Notes: a model not told the origin generated them from the letters alone. Shown: positions 1-12,360, numbered from the stretch's first letter. The stretch: DNA of 64,000 nt from Lepeophtheirus salmonis (GCF_016086655.4 NC_052134.2:3348001-3412000); one strand, 5' to 3'. A program made the numbers and translations.

Positions 1-418
1 CTCCACTAAGAACTTGAGGGACTCAGGCTCCACAATATAGTCTTGTGTACATAGTGTAGTCAGATTGAACGTGGACACCGCGTAGTTATCAATATCCCCC
101 TCCAATTTTCGAAAGACACTGAGACCCAAAGCCAGGAGGGATCGCGTTTTTACAACTGTAGAAGCATAGCTATAGCGTTGCTCCATAAGCGGGTCGTTGA
201 GTTTTTTCCTATTGCCCAGACCCGACAGTTCCTGGAACCGAAAATAAGATATGAAATAATTAATCAATAATGATTGACAATGAGTAAATGAAAAAAAATA
301 AAATTACACAGTCCATGCCCAGAAAGGAACCCTTGCGAATGGCCATAATTATCGTTGGAAGGAATTCATTAATATTTTTCTTGGTGACATCCGTGACGGG
401 AACCCGAGTTAATCCCAT
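1..418 (-). CDS. TOE1: TOE1-like 3'-exonuclease (deadenylase), N-terminal exons, cut by window edge
   Basis: Exon 1 is 308-418 (37 codons, ATG at 416-418) and exon 2 is 231 down to 1, continuing outside the window. The 76-base intron begins GT and ends TTCCAG. Joined, residues 35-46 read MDCELSGLGNRK, the first exonuclease motif (D36-x-E38) of DEDD nucleases in the form typical of TOE1. The following text (LMEQRY, TRSLLALGL, FNLTTLC, YIVEPESLKFL) follows the TOE1 order closely and differs from PARN. In other animals TOE1 is a nuclear, Cajal-body 3'-exonuclease that trims oligo(A) tails from snRNA precursors; that role is inferred by homology. The remaining DED residues, the zinc finger and the C-terminus lie outside the window. 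It is transcribed away from the TRUB2-like gene. Confidence 0.88.
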
Positions 419-1570
419 AATTGATATTTATCAGTAGAACAAGTAGCCTACTTGTTTATGTAACTAAGTAAGTAGTGATTTAAAATAATTTAAATCAAAA
501 TTAGTAATTATAATGATTAGGATATATTTGTTTACTTCCGAGGAGAGAGAGAAAAAACAACAACAGAAAGACAGAGAAACAAGAAGGCAAGAGCATAAAG
601 ACAGAGAGAGAGAATAAAACGATCTTTGTTTTGAATCAAGAAAGAAAAAGAAAATAGTGATGGTATAAATTTGCAGTTCAATTTGCTCTTACAGAACAAT
701 GGAATGAATATGGAACACTTTTTTATTGTGCTTGATGGGACAGCAAAAGAATGGTCTTATATTAATAAATTAAATTAAAACTTTAATAGCTATCCCTAGA
801 TCCTATCCATTTCAAAAAATAATTAAATTCTTTTAATAGAAAGTTATTATTAGAAAAACATGGAATATGTACATATTAGTATTAATATTTTTAATTTAAT
901 CAACTTTTTATAATGAAACACATATTATCAGTATGTAATCAAGCCAATTTCTGCAAATGAGTGGGAACAAATCAATTTTCCATCTAATGAACAGGGTTTC
1001 AAAAATTGTAAATCAGTAATAACCACCAACTCATAACTTTTTCCAATCAAATTACATCAAAATTATGCAATATATAAGCTAAAATGTTTGTTTGCGAACC
1101 AAACTATCAACTTCAAGCAAATAAAAAAATCCTGTATGTTTTCAAAAGTTTGATCGAATTGTGAATTATCTCCATTTTATCTTTCAGTGTATAAGGGATA
1201 CACATAATATTTGTGTTTAATTAGGAAATGGGATGAAATTAAAATACATAATCTATGTCATTGGAACGATAATTATTTAATGTTAAAACTTTCTGTAACT
1301 AAATTTAATTATTTTTTTAAATGATCAAGCCATGAGCTGCTAAAAAGTCAACATTAATAGTCTGAGAAAATTATTTTGCACTTGAGTCAAAATAAGCGCA
1401 CGCCAAAAAAAGATATTCTTCCAGATTCATTATTTCAGTCCATGGCACCATGTTACTTGAATATTGATTTCTGTGTTCCCTGTTCAATGAATGTCAGATA
1501 AAGATATATAAAGTGTGGTCATTTTATTGAATTTGAATTGATTTAGTCATTAATTTGTGCATTTTTTGTA
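419..1570. promoter_or_regulatory. Divergent intergenic region between the TOE1-like and TRUB2-like genes
   Basis: About 1.15 kb separates the two divergent start codons. A purine-rich GA tract at about 541-625 reads as a CT-rich leader on the minus strand, which fits a TOE1 5' leader or core promoter. A TATA-like string, atatataaag, lies at about 1503-1512, some 60 bases before the TRUB2 ATG. The rest is AT-rich with no coding signal. Promoter function is inferred from position only. Confidence 0.35.
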
Positions 1571-2452
1571 ATGAGCCGTTCCTTCAAGGCATGGAATGCT
1601 CTTAAAGGGATTCTTTGCATCTACAAACCTCCGGATATCCCCTTGATGAGCCTCGCTCCAAAAATTGAGAAGAATCTCCTTAATGATCTCAATCATTCTT
1701 TTCTACCCATTTCTATGAAGCACCCTCAGAGATATTCCTCTCATCCCCGTGTCATTGGGCGAGAGTTTTACGAACCAGACGATTTAAGTATAAAATTCGT
1801 CACTGATAATCCACGAGGTTTTTATCTGCGCACTCTTTTGCTCCAATTTGCGTTAACAATGTTTTGATTTTTAATATAGCGGATCCCAGATACTCGGGAC
1901 TTGTTCTCGTATCCGTTAATGAAGAAGAAGAAATCCTTTTACCTCAACTGGATTACCGCTATTTATTGGATCTCAGATTTGGGGTAAATGTGGACACGGG
2001 GTTCCTCAGGGAAGGCGTTTGTGTACTCAATAGATCCCGATTACCGAAGCCTGGTGCTTTGGAAAAGGTATATGCTAACATTTAACAAGGACGCACAGAA
2101 TATCTTCTTGTTTTTTTTTAATATTTAGGCGATAAGGTCCAGTATGTTTTCCTTGGGTAAAGAGGATATATTACGTTGTCGACTCAAATCCTTTAGTAGT
2201 AAAGAAGCAACATTGGATATTTGTGTTTTATCCTTGGGTATTCCGTTTTTCCTTCATTTCAAAGATAGGCTTTCTCATTTAATTCGATCAGGAGTGTCTA
2301 TAGTAAGGATAAGAAGATATGGCATAGGACCTTTTTCCCTTGAAGATGCTCTATTGGAAAAAGAATGGAAATACAAAGAAATTGCTCAAAACATTCAGTC
2401 TAATCAAGCTATACTGAATCGACATACTGATGCAATAAAAGATATACTCTGA
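1571..2452 (+). CDS. TRUB2: TRUB2-like mitochondrial pseudouridine synthase, three exons
   Basis: Exons are 1571-1817, 1880-2067 and 2129-2452 (introns of 62 and 61 bases), giving about 252 residues; human TRUB2 is longer, near 331. The N-terminus has LKGILCIYKPPDIP, the TruB opening motif, and residues 58-64 (HPRVIGR) match the next conserved block. The exon 1/2 join recreates ADPRYSGLVLVSV with D84 at the catalytic Asp position; the usual R/H-L-D-A-x-A-S-G is altered but the Asp and SG are kept. The C-terminal VRIRRYGIGPFSLEDALL resembles the TRUB2 ending. Animal TRUB2 is a mitochondrial RNA-granule protein needed for pseudouridylation and translation of mitochondrial mRNAs; this role is inferred. 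The first donor (gag/gttttt) is weak but is the only one found that keeps the frame. A polyadenylation signal follows at 2811. Confidence 0.82.
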
Positions 2453-3518
2453 AATTTCGTTACTGGAAGAAATGGAGAGAACTTTAACTAATAAGGAATT
2501 CATTCAGAAACAGACAAGTTTTATTAATTATTGTTTCAATAGAACTGTTGCCTTAATAATTTAAGAATTGATAGAAATTTTTAATAAGTAATAATAAGCT
2601 TATATTTATTAATCATATAGTGAAAATAACGTTCATTATTTTATTTTTATTACATTATGAGTGTAAGTATTTTTTATTAGTAAATATTGGATTAACGCTC
2701 TTTCAATAATTCATAAATTTTGGTTTTTCTTCATGTGAGTTTGTTTATGTTTAGTATACATATTAATATTATGTTTCTAAGACAACGAAACTGTTATCTA
2801 CGTCACATTGAATAAAATGCAATTATTGTAAAAGAAACATACATAATATAATATACTGCAAAGTCTAGGAGTATGCGTTATATCTAGTTTCTAAAAGGAT
2901 TTCTATATTTGATACTTAATTTTACTTTTGAGAAAAGGGAAACTTTTTTTCTTCAATTTATTTTTTATTTAATATTGAAAAGTGTTTTATACTGCATCGA
3001 AACACATTGTGAAAGGCATGGGATTATTAGAGTAAGTTAGTTGAAGGTCCAGTTCATATGGAAACAGTAGATGATATGGTGTGTATATAGGTTCCCCTAA
3101 ATAATTGCTTTGATATGGTTTGTTTGATTAATATTACTAACTCTTAACAACAGACTTAGTACATACTCTCTCTATATATACCTTATTGATTCAATCAATT
3201 GCTTTTTTTTTTTTTTACATATTATATATAAGATATATTGGATACTGTCTAATACGCTTGCCTTTACCCTTTTGAACAGGTAATTTATTATTATTCGTTT
3301 CTTAAATGCCACATAATAATGTACAATACATAATATTATTTGCCTACTTCAAAAAATGACTAGATCATAACCTGAATTTCTACACACCTTTCTCCCAAGT
3401 ACTTGTACCTTAATATCTAAGGAGAAGGACTTTCTCAATCGTAGTCACCTCCGTTTTTTCTATGTATTTAATTTTTATGAATATATGTATTTATCTATGA
3501 AAATTATGTCATAAAAAT
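2453..3518. other. AT-rich intergenic spacer with putative 3' UTR and upstream region of the cystin-like gene
   Basis: No open frame or recognisable RNA gene was found. It contains the presumed TRUB2 3' UTR, a T-rich run at about 3202-3216, and a pyrimidine-rich stretch before the ATG at 3519. Confidence 0.4.
2811..2816 (+). terminator. Candidate polyadenylation signal AATAAA for the TRUB2-like gene
   Basis: A canonical AATAAA lies about 360 bases after the stop codon. AATAAA is common by chance in AT-rich DNA, so this is positional support only. Confidence 0.3.
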
Positions 3519-4603
3519 ATGGGAGCTGGAGCTAGCAGAAATCGAAAACAACAGGATCATGGAGAAGATTCTAGCACTGAGGCATCGTCCGACAAAGACG
3601 ATAAAAAGAATCAAAATCATCTCCTTAATAATAACATTGATAAACTAACAATAATGCCCAGTAGTAGGAATAATAGTAAAACCAAAAATCCAAGCCATTA
3701 TAATAACAAAAAATACCCTCATCCAGATTTCGTCTCCAAAATTAATAATCATCATCATTCAATCATCGATTCAGATAGTAATGATGATGAAGAAGATACT
3801 GACAACAATTCAACTTCGGTACAAATGACAGATCGTGAATTAGAGGATCTTGAGAGTAGTTTAATGGAAATTCCTTCTCTTAAAGGAATTTCTCCCTATA
3901 AAAAAATTGAGTCACGCATTAGAAATAAGCAAGAAGCCCATTCAACAACTCATCCGTTTGAACAAAATCAAGGTAGTATAAATACTATAAAATCAAATCA
4001 AACGCATAGAAAAATGGTTTTCAATCAAATGTGTGTACCTACATACTTTTTTTCTCACGATCAGATGAAAATGGTTCAATCCTTTCCACACCCCCACGAA
4101 CAAACGGGGCACAAACAAATTCTTTTTACGAGTTTGCAAGAAAAAGGCCAAAAAGAACAGGTGATGTCCGAAGAACATCATCTCTGGGACGCAGCAATCA
4201 ATTTACTTCCAATCGTCGCCCTTATCAAAGATCTGTTGAAGATACTCAGCGACTTCGATTTTCTTGGGACGAAAGAAAAACCAGTTCTGCAACGGCCGTT
4301 ACATCTTTGGACATGGATCGTGATGATGAGGATGAATGGACTTATAGAAAGGTAATCAATGAATCTTCTTTTCGTATAACTATTGAATATATCATAATAT
4401 GCATTGTATTATATCAATAGACTGTGATAGACGGCTTCGATGTTGCCAAGTTTAAAAAGGTGAATTCCAAAGTTGAGGAGACTCCATTTATAGAAAAACA
4501 TAATGGAAGAAATATGTTCATGGATGCACAAATGCCCGGTGTTCCCACTTATGATATGATGGAACAGCAACTCCTAGCTTCTCTTGAGCGAGAAATTTTA
4601 TAA
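3519..4603 (+). CDS. Cystin-like N-myristoylated protein, three exons
   Basis: Exons 3519-3972, 4065-4351 and 4421-4603 join in frame to about 307 residues. Splice sites are good (CAAG/GTAGTA with a pyrimidine-rich acceptor; AAAG/GTAATC). The protein starts MGAGASR, a classic N-myristoylation signal (Gly2, Ser6), then runs through a low-complexity, Asn-, Asp-, Ser- and Lys-rich middle with a His cluster near residue 78, an acidic patch (SNDDEEDTD), and a basic stretch KRPKRTGDVRRTSS. The last exon ends YDMMEQQLLASLEREIL, which closely resembles the ending of vertebrate cystin-1. Cystin is a lipid-anchored ciliary-membrane protein handled by UNC119; vertebrate forms are about half this length. 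Identification rests on both ends only, so the function is inferred. It could be another acylated scaffold. An uninterrupted reading through intron 1 also exists, but it would lose the conserved end. Confidence 0.6.
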
Positions 4604-7564
4604 TTTACTCAATTCATTCAAAGTTCCAATTAATTCTATAGCATATTGTGTTTTAATATCGCGTGTCTTTTAAGATAATTAGTATGATTGATTTCCCTAC
4701 TACTGCAACAAAGCTCAAAAAATATTTTCTTCGGACCAAAAACTTATAGTATCATTAAATTATATAATTTTATGGATTTTTATACTATATTTTTGTTTAA
4801 AAGTCATTGTTCAATGCAGAAAAAATGAGGAATAACTTGATTATCCCTCATAATTATAATGAAATGTAATTATATATATCTTATTTTTATGCAATAAAAA
4901 CAATAATTTTTCCCAAGTGGACATATATAGTATTTATTTTATAATAGTTTCATATATTAAATAATATGATATAATAAGCATGTTGTTTCTGAGTCTAGGG
5001 CATCATGGAGGAAATCGTTTTGATACGGCTGATCAAATGGTGACAAAAATGGATACCTTTTATTGAACTGGAGATGAACTACTAAAATTCTTCAAAATCG
5101 TTCTTTGAGATCTTAGCAAAAGTTTCCATTGAACTTTAATACTGTGGCAAAGTTCGAGGACCTTCACTAAAAAAAATTTATTGGTCAAAAATAATGTTCA
5201 TCTGTACTATGTACTATATGAAGAGGAAAAAAAATTATTTTAAGTTCTAGATATCAAGAATCTCAGCCAGAAAAACATGCATTGTACAAGTTTTATTATA
5301 CTCTCAATCATCATAATATATTCACGGTAGAAATACTTATCGAAAGGAATTACTCCGATGTCGATCATCAAAAATGTATGATTTATTATGTAGTTTTTTA
5401 GACATTAAATGATATTCCTCCGTAGAGTTTTTCGATCGATCTTCAACTTCAGAGTGTTTTGGAGTGAAAAAGCAATGGACAAAGATTCTAACTCAGAACG
5501 AAATTTATTAGTTTAGTTTATTTTCATCTGTTATGAGTTCATACATTACTTATGTTTTTTAGTAATCTTTATCTTGGATTCAAGTAATTTGATTTACATT
5601 TATTGAAGTTCACTTTGAAGGTTCTATCTCTCCTGATAATCCTAAAACAATATTATTTTCCAATTTTTTTTTTTTTCAAGCTCAGATTTGGCGCTTTGAG
5701 CATTAAATAGTTTTATCTCTATTTTGTAACGTTTTTTCAAGTTCAGCCAAATTTTTGGAGCATCTGGCTAAAGTACCAGTAACTCGACTTAAAATTTTAC
5801 CCCTAGCTAGCCTAATTTATATTACAACATGCTTTTAATGATTTTTACAATTTAAAATGTGACTTAATAATTACTAAATAAGATGATTATTTTATCACCA
5901 CTTGCTTTTAATTTGACAATTTCTAGAGGCCTACAATCATTCTTCATACATTAAGACCGGAAGAAATATACTTTTATGCTCTCCAAGAGGAATTAAGGAA
6001 GATAGAGGGAATCAAAGGAAGATACTTCCAATGAGTTCTATAAATATAACTCCATTCTAACTTGATCATCCATTTGCTCAGGAGATGCTCGAATTCGGAC
6101 TTAGTTAACTTGAAAGGGGACGGCGTGAAAATTCATCCGATGAAAATTACCAGCCTTTATAGGGGAGTAGAGTCAACTTCTTCCTTGAGAAGATATTTAG
6201 GATAAAAACAACGAAGAGATCCATTCACGAAGAGTAGGTTAGGGAATTTAAATATAAATATTAATTCTTTCATTTGAATTGCTTCGAAGTAAGATATTAA
6301 TAATAATTACTTTTTTCAGTTGTTTCGACATTATAAGATATTGAAATATCAAACAATATTAAAATAATCTTAATAATTAAGATAATGTTTTGCTAGTACA
6401 CTCTAATATATTATAGTATTACTCCAAAAAATACAAAATTGAACAAAAATCCTTAGAATTGCATATTTTTTAATAGGTCTTTTATTTAAATAAAACATAA
6501 AATATTTTTTTATAATATCACTAAGTTATGATATTTATTATCACAATGATATCTTAGCAACTAGTTTCAGTGTTCATTGATTATCACTATGGTCTATGAG
6601 TGATGAAGTTATAAATTATAAGGATCTAAAGAAGAGTGCCGTTTCTCAACATTTTTGAGGCTGAAAAAGAAAATATCTAGATTTTAGAACAACATTCAGG
6701 ATCAACTAGAATAGGCACTCAGTACAGCGCGAACCTACGCGTAAAATAATTTCCCCTAAAAGTTATGGTCAATTTTGCGTCTTTAACGTTTTGCGTGACC
6801 TCGACCCCTCAAAGTTTAGTGATAAATAACATAGTATATAATCTTTTCACAAAGTTTACCAAAGGAACTTTTTCAGTAATCCTGCGTACAAACAGACAAA
6901 TAAAGCAACCTTCAAACAAACGTAGGGGATCAGATAACGCTTTTATAATCATAAGAAAACTTTTTCACATGTTTAATTTATAGTAATTTTAATTTAATGA
7001 TTGTATTTTTGGTAGAAAATGTCTCTGAGTGATAATACTATAAACTCATTTTGCTTCTAAATAAATTTAATTACATTATAACGTAGATTTAATATTGTGT
7101 ATCTACTGTTAGTACAAGTGACAATTCATATGACATACCCTGTACATTTGGAAGTGTGAAAAAATATTAAGAATGAAAGAAGCAGGAACTCAGATATAAT
7201 GTTGTTTAAAATCTAAAAATAGGGCGATGCCCGGCAAGTATTAATTCTATTTTGTACAATGTTATCCAAAACATTGTTACAAGTGGTAGAAGTAAAACAT
7301 GTGATTGGAAAGAGGAAGAAGATGTAATAAGTTATATCTTTTATTATTTCTATATATATATGTGCATATAAAATAACTTAAGTATCTGCTAATATAGCAG
7401 ATAGATGAAATTTTTGCTCCTCCTCCTTCTCAGCTCTGAGGCACACACAGCAGTCAGCAGTCAGCACACTACTCACTACAGACACAGCACAAACTAACCG
7501 GGGTTTTCTTCCTCCCTCCCTCACGTTTTGCCTCTTCTTTTGCTGGATTTCATTCTGGATAAGA
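4604..7564. other. Intergenic spacer upstream of NAA25
   Basis: About 3 kb with no convincing coding sequence. A 72-codon open frame at 6765-6983 lacks any recognisable domain and ends in a stretch (cctgcgtacaaacagac near 6880) that resembles repeat-derived sequence. Just before NAA25 there is a TATA-rich string (about 7350-7362) and a CAG/CAC-rich leader (7440-7500) that may be its promoter and 5' UTR. Confidence 0.35.
4893..4898 (+). terminator. Candidate polyadenylation signal AATAAA for the cystin-like gene
   Basis: AATAAA about 290 bases after the stop, in a TA-rich 3' region. Position fits; chance occurrence is possible. Confidence 0.3.
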
Positions 7565-10408
7565 ATGACACATCAACTTGGGTCGAATCATTCGGTTCTT
7601 AATGCTGCTCAAAACTCCGTAGCTGAGCGACGCCTTCGTCCCATTTATGGTAATTCCCGAATTTCTTTTTTCATTCTTGATCCTAGAGTTAATTTAAAAT
7701 ATAAAATTCCTCGTTTCCCGTCTTTTTTATTGAATTGGGCTCTCCGTAGAATGGTTGAATAGTGGGAATAACAAGGGAGCCCTTCAAGAATGTGATCGTG
7801 TCCTGCGGAAGCAAAGTAACTTTCAATGTTGCAAAGTGCTGAAATCCCTGGCACTCCATCGAATGGGACGTGAAGATGAGGCTCAAACTCTACTGGACTC
7901 AATTTTGTCTGAAGGACCTACGGACGAAGAGACATTACAAGCCATGGCCATTGCCTATAGGGAGTCCTTCCAATGTATGCTCAGGCTTCTTTTAGTTGCC
8001 ACCATTGAATTCTATTTAATTTCCCTCTTTTACAGTGGATAAGATATGTCATATGTATGAAGTGGCTATTGAAAAAGAGCCTAATAATGAGGATTTGCTC
8101 TCTCATCTCTTCATGTCCTACGTCCGACTTGGAGACTATAAAAAACAGCAACAAGCTGCCTTTGCCCTTTATAAAGCTAGTCCTAAAAACCCTTACTATT
8201 TTTGGGCCATCATGTCTATTCTCCTTTATGCCACTTTGGGGAAAGACACAAGTGCCACGCAGTTCTCCTTTCCCTTGGCTCAAAGAATGATGACGAAAAT
8301 GGAGAAAGAGAATAAAATGAAACAGGAACAGGAAACTCACTTGTATTTGATGGTCTTGGAGGCACAAGAAAAATATAAGGAGGCGTTGGATATACTAGAA
8401 GGACCATTGGGTATCAAATTGAACGAAGAAACATCTTATCTCAATTTTGTTGCATTTAAAAAGATATTTCTTTTGAAACAAATTGGTCGTTGGAAGGATG
8501 TTTGTCGTTTAAGTAAAGAGAGTTTAGTAGATAATCCAGATCAGTGGAATTTATACCTCGACTATATTACCTCAATATACAAGTTGATTGATGGTGTGTA
8601 TGAAGAGGAAGAGAGTGAGGAAGAAAATTCTCAAAGTAATGGTGTCGATGCCTCAATTAGTATCGCCAATGATTTTTGTGTCGAACAGCAAACTAAAAAT
8701 CCTGTTTGTCGTGGTCCTTACTTAGCTCAAATTGAACTTATTAATCAACAAATTTCTCGCGGTCAAGAAGCTCATAGTCCATTGAAAAATTTACTCAAAA
8801 ACTATTTCATATTATTTGGACATAAAGGAATGTGTTTTTCGGATATCAATAAGTATTTCTCCTCATTGGCTGAAACAGACTTAAAACTTGTTCTCAAAGA
8901 TTGCTCTGATAATTTCATTAATCTGGATGAGAAAGGAGCTCCTAAAAAGGTAATCATAGTTCATTTTATTGTCTTTTTGTTGATTTGATTATATTTTCAA
9001 TGATTGTAGGTGGATGATATTTGCCGACAATTATTTATCATTCAAATACGCCGTTACACTGGAGAATTTGATAAATGCAGTATAGAAGAAGGCTTGAAAA
9101 CAGTTCAGGATCTTCTATCATCATTTTCTTCTGTCAATCATCTAGTTTCAGTTTATGAAAATACTGAACTTAAACCTTCAGACATGTATGTCGTAATTTC
9201 TTGTCATCTTCTCTGGGATATGTGGGTTGAAAACCGGAATGATCGTTTTTTTAGAATGGCTGTTCGCATTCTTGAATCAACGCTTCATCGTTCTCCATCC
9301 AATTTTCATTTGAGATTATTATTGGTCAAATTTTATAATCAAGCAGGTAATATATTAATTTTTTTTCAAGAACTTACTAAATTAATTACGATAAATACTC
9401 TATAGAAGTTATTTTAATTTGAATTATTCATTTAGTTTTATAACTTTAATTTTGCCAGTATTAATATATATTTTTCGAAGTGCCGTTTTTTATGGTAGTA
9501 AAGATTAACTAAAATAATACGAATTTGTATGTTATCCTTGAGACACAGGGTTAGTCTCTTTAAAGGATTTTCTTCTGACCTTTGTGCTCATTAACACGTA
9601 TAATCGAATTTGTAATGCTTTACTTGAATAATTTAAATTTCTTGTCTCACTATCCACGAAAATAATAATAATAATAATCCAGGTTTTATTTTATTGGTTG
9701 CTAAAAATAGATACAAATTCATATATTGTAATATAATGATCGTCCTTCTTTCTTGGAATCTTTAAAATCACTAATTTGCATTTCTTATAACCCCCTCATC
9801 ATGCTAAAATATCAACAATACCCTTCCATGTATTAATTTTTTACTACTTAATTTGAAGGAGCTGTTGGTTGTTCTCTGGAAGCACATGAAGGACTGTGTC
9901 TTAAGCATATTCAACTCGATTCCATGGGTTACATTGTATCAAAACATGCATATACTTGCGGTCACTTTGAAGTTGCATCTAGTATCTACGGGAATACTTT
10001 AAAATTCTTCACAAGAAATCATAAAGACGTAAGATAAATTTATATGAATATGCTCTTCCAAGTGATTAATTGAATTTTTTTAAATCTAGACTGTAGATCA
10101 TATTATCTCTGCTTATCGTTGTGGTTCATTTGACAAAATTAGAGAATTTATCAAGCTTCGAGACCGCTTGGCTAATTCAATTAATTGTGCAACACTCACC
10201 GTCGAATGGATGCTTATTGATATATTCACTAATGCAACGAATCATAGTCAAGCTGTACGTATAATATCCCGGTGGGAAGTCGATCCAATGAAAGATGACA
10301 TACTATGGGATGACCTCCATGATAATCGTGACTTTAAAGCCATGGTATCATTTGACTCACAAGAAAAGTAATCTTCAATAACTAAAGTCTTAGTATAGTT
10401 TGAGTCAT

Positions 10409-10448
<40 letters not shown>

Positions 10449-11527
10449 CAGGTGTATTGGGGATTCTATGATACTAGAAAATTTCAAGCATGAGAAGAGT
10501 TACTTAAAATATCGAAGTCTTGTTATGCGGTCTCTTGCTGCTGCTTTATTCTTATCTGAAGATATTCATCCTGGTAAACGCTCAGCCTTTTCATTAAATA
10601 ATCCCATTAGTATTACAAAGTTATCAAATTCGGAGGATAAGGAAAACAATGGACTCTCTTTGAGCGAACGACTCTTATTGACAATGGAGTCGATTTTGAA
10701 AGAATTAAAATCTCATCTAGAAAGGAGTGAGGCATCTTCAATACCAACTCACATTGTCCTTCAGGGGCCAAATCGTCCAAGAGTGAGTTTTTACTTCCCC
10801 TACGTCAAATATTATGTATGCGTTCTGGAATTAGTCATCGCAGTATACAAACAAAATGAGGACAATAAAATCCCATTCACAAATTCAATTGCCAAAGAAT
10901 ATGCTATCCTTGTAAACCGTATCAAAGATCTCACCACTTCCACGGAGCATCTATATGATTTAGAAAGTGTTTTTGAAGAAATAGTATTTTGTATTGAGGT
11001 ATTTACTTTTTTAAATGTATGTTAACTCGATGCTCATCTTATCATTTGTTTTTATATATAAAAGTCTATCAGCATCACTGCAATCCTTGGAGGGATTTGT
11101 ATAACTTTTTTGAAGTCTTCCATTTCTAAAAAAAGTAAGAAAAAGAAGGGAGTAAATCCGGAACAAGTAAGTTGAGTCAAACGTTATTCAAAATATGTCC
11201 ATTACTTAGTCATTATTTTTATCTTTGTCGAATACTCTAGGAAATTTTTTTTGCAGTGCCTTCAAAGAAATGCTATCGAGTCTTATCTCAAGTGGAAAGG
11301 AGTTGAATACTCTTGTCGAAAACCTTGAATCAACTATAATTAAAAACGTTGAAAATTTTAATAATGATGAAGACTTCTTCAAAGAGGTATTTTCCTCTAT
11401 TCCCTCGTTCGATAAGGAAGAATCTTATACGTCAAAGTTATTGAAAAACAGTTACACACATACTTTTGAAAATTTCAAGAAAGTTATTAATACAAAGCTG
11501 TCATATCTTAATCGTTTGAAGTTATGA
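7565..11527 (+). CDS. NAA25: NAA25, auxiliary subunit of N-terminal acetyltransferase B, complete nine-exon gene
   Basis: Exons 7565-7649, 7750-7974, 8036-8949, 9010-9346, 9859-10028, 10090-10367, 10452-10998, 11065-11170 and 11241-11527 give about 982 residues, close to the animal NAA25 length (about 970). Landmarks in order: ERRLRPIYEWLNSGNNK at the N-terminus; TPR-like helices; SHLFMSYVRLGDYKK and SPKNPYYFWAIMS; RGPYLAQIELI; HRSPSNFHLRLLLV; LWDDLHDNRDF; and a late lysine-rich patch (KKSKKKKG) that vertebrate NAA25 also has. NAA25 (yeast Mdm20) is the ribosome-anchoring scaffold that, with NAA20, acetylates N-termini starting Met-Asp, Met-Glu, Met-Asn or Met-Gln. Intron 4 is the longest (512 bases). 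Intron 6 carries T33 next to its acceptor. Intron 8 uses a GTTGAG donor at 11171: the better-looking GTAAGT at 11167 would shift the frame into an early stop. Confidence 0.93.
10413..10445 (+). repeat. T33 homopolymer in NAA25 intron 6
   Basis: An uninterrupted run of 33 T sits six bases before the exon 7 acceptor CAG. It serves as an extreme polypyrimidine tract and is likely to vary in length between individuals or assemblies. Confidence 0.9.
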
Positions 11528-11583
11528 TGATCCTGATCAAACAAGACTTTAAAAGTGATATAATCAAAAAAACAAGAAATTTT

Positions 11584-11589
11584 AATAAA
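11584..11589 (+). terminator. Candidate polyadenylation signal AATAAA for NAA25
   Basis: AATAAA starts 57 bases after the NAA25 stop codon, a reasonable distance for a short 3' UTR. Confidence 0.45.
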
Positions 11590-12360
11590 TTTATGCCTTT
11601 GACTATAATGCAACAACACATCATATTATACCAATAATAGTGATAACAATGGTTTAATATGATTTTGATATGTAGTACCTTCTTTCCTTTTATGTGATCA
11701 AAAAATAATACTTCAATCGGTAGTTTGGGGTAATAGCAAACCTAGGGTTGAAGCTAGGAATATCTCATAAATATAATAAAAACCATTTTACTAAGTTCAT
11801 TGAAGGATTACGCCCATTTAAAATCATATTTGCTCTGCCTTTAAAATTGCTAAAATACTGTCGATGACGGATACATCAAAATTTTACAATAGTCTAAAAT
11901 GTCAATGGCTAAGGCTGTAAATTGACAAGAGCAATCAACAATTACAAAGGGGCTACATTTACAATTACAAATGCATCTTTTGGATAATCTTATGATAATT
12001 TATAAATTGTATCACTACAAATATAGTAAAAGTGGCTAATTTTTTCATACAATGCGTATTTGTTGTAGAAATAATATATATATATATATATTAATTAGGA
12101 TGACCAACTGTCCTCTTTTTACGTTTGCGACTTCTTTTTTTATATAAATTCAAGAATTAATGGTTATTATCCGAAATTAAAAATTACATTGACTTATTCG
12201 ACCAAAATCTGAAATGTAACAAGATCCAAAATATTAAAAAATAATTAATAACTATTCTTAAATTTATTAACATTATATTGTTAATAACAACTCTGATCTG
12301 GCCAAAGTACGTACGAAAGTTTTTTTGACATTTCTCTCTTCCACTCATTCCTCAGTTGTC
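11590..12360. other. Non-coding AT-rich DNA with a TA microsatellite
   Basis: No gene seen. A short (AT)n run lies at about 12075-12092. Confidence 0.4.

Noticed and set aside
3993..4181. Minus-strand 62-codon frame within the cystin-like gene
   Set aside because: It overlaps the intron 1/exon 2 boundary of a supported gene on the other strand.
7645..8407. Minus-strand open frames of 62-128 codons across NAA25 exons 2 and 3
   Set aside because: They are antisense to conserved NAA25 coding exons and have no independent support.
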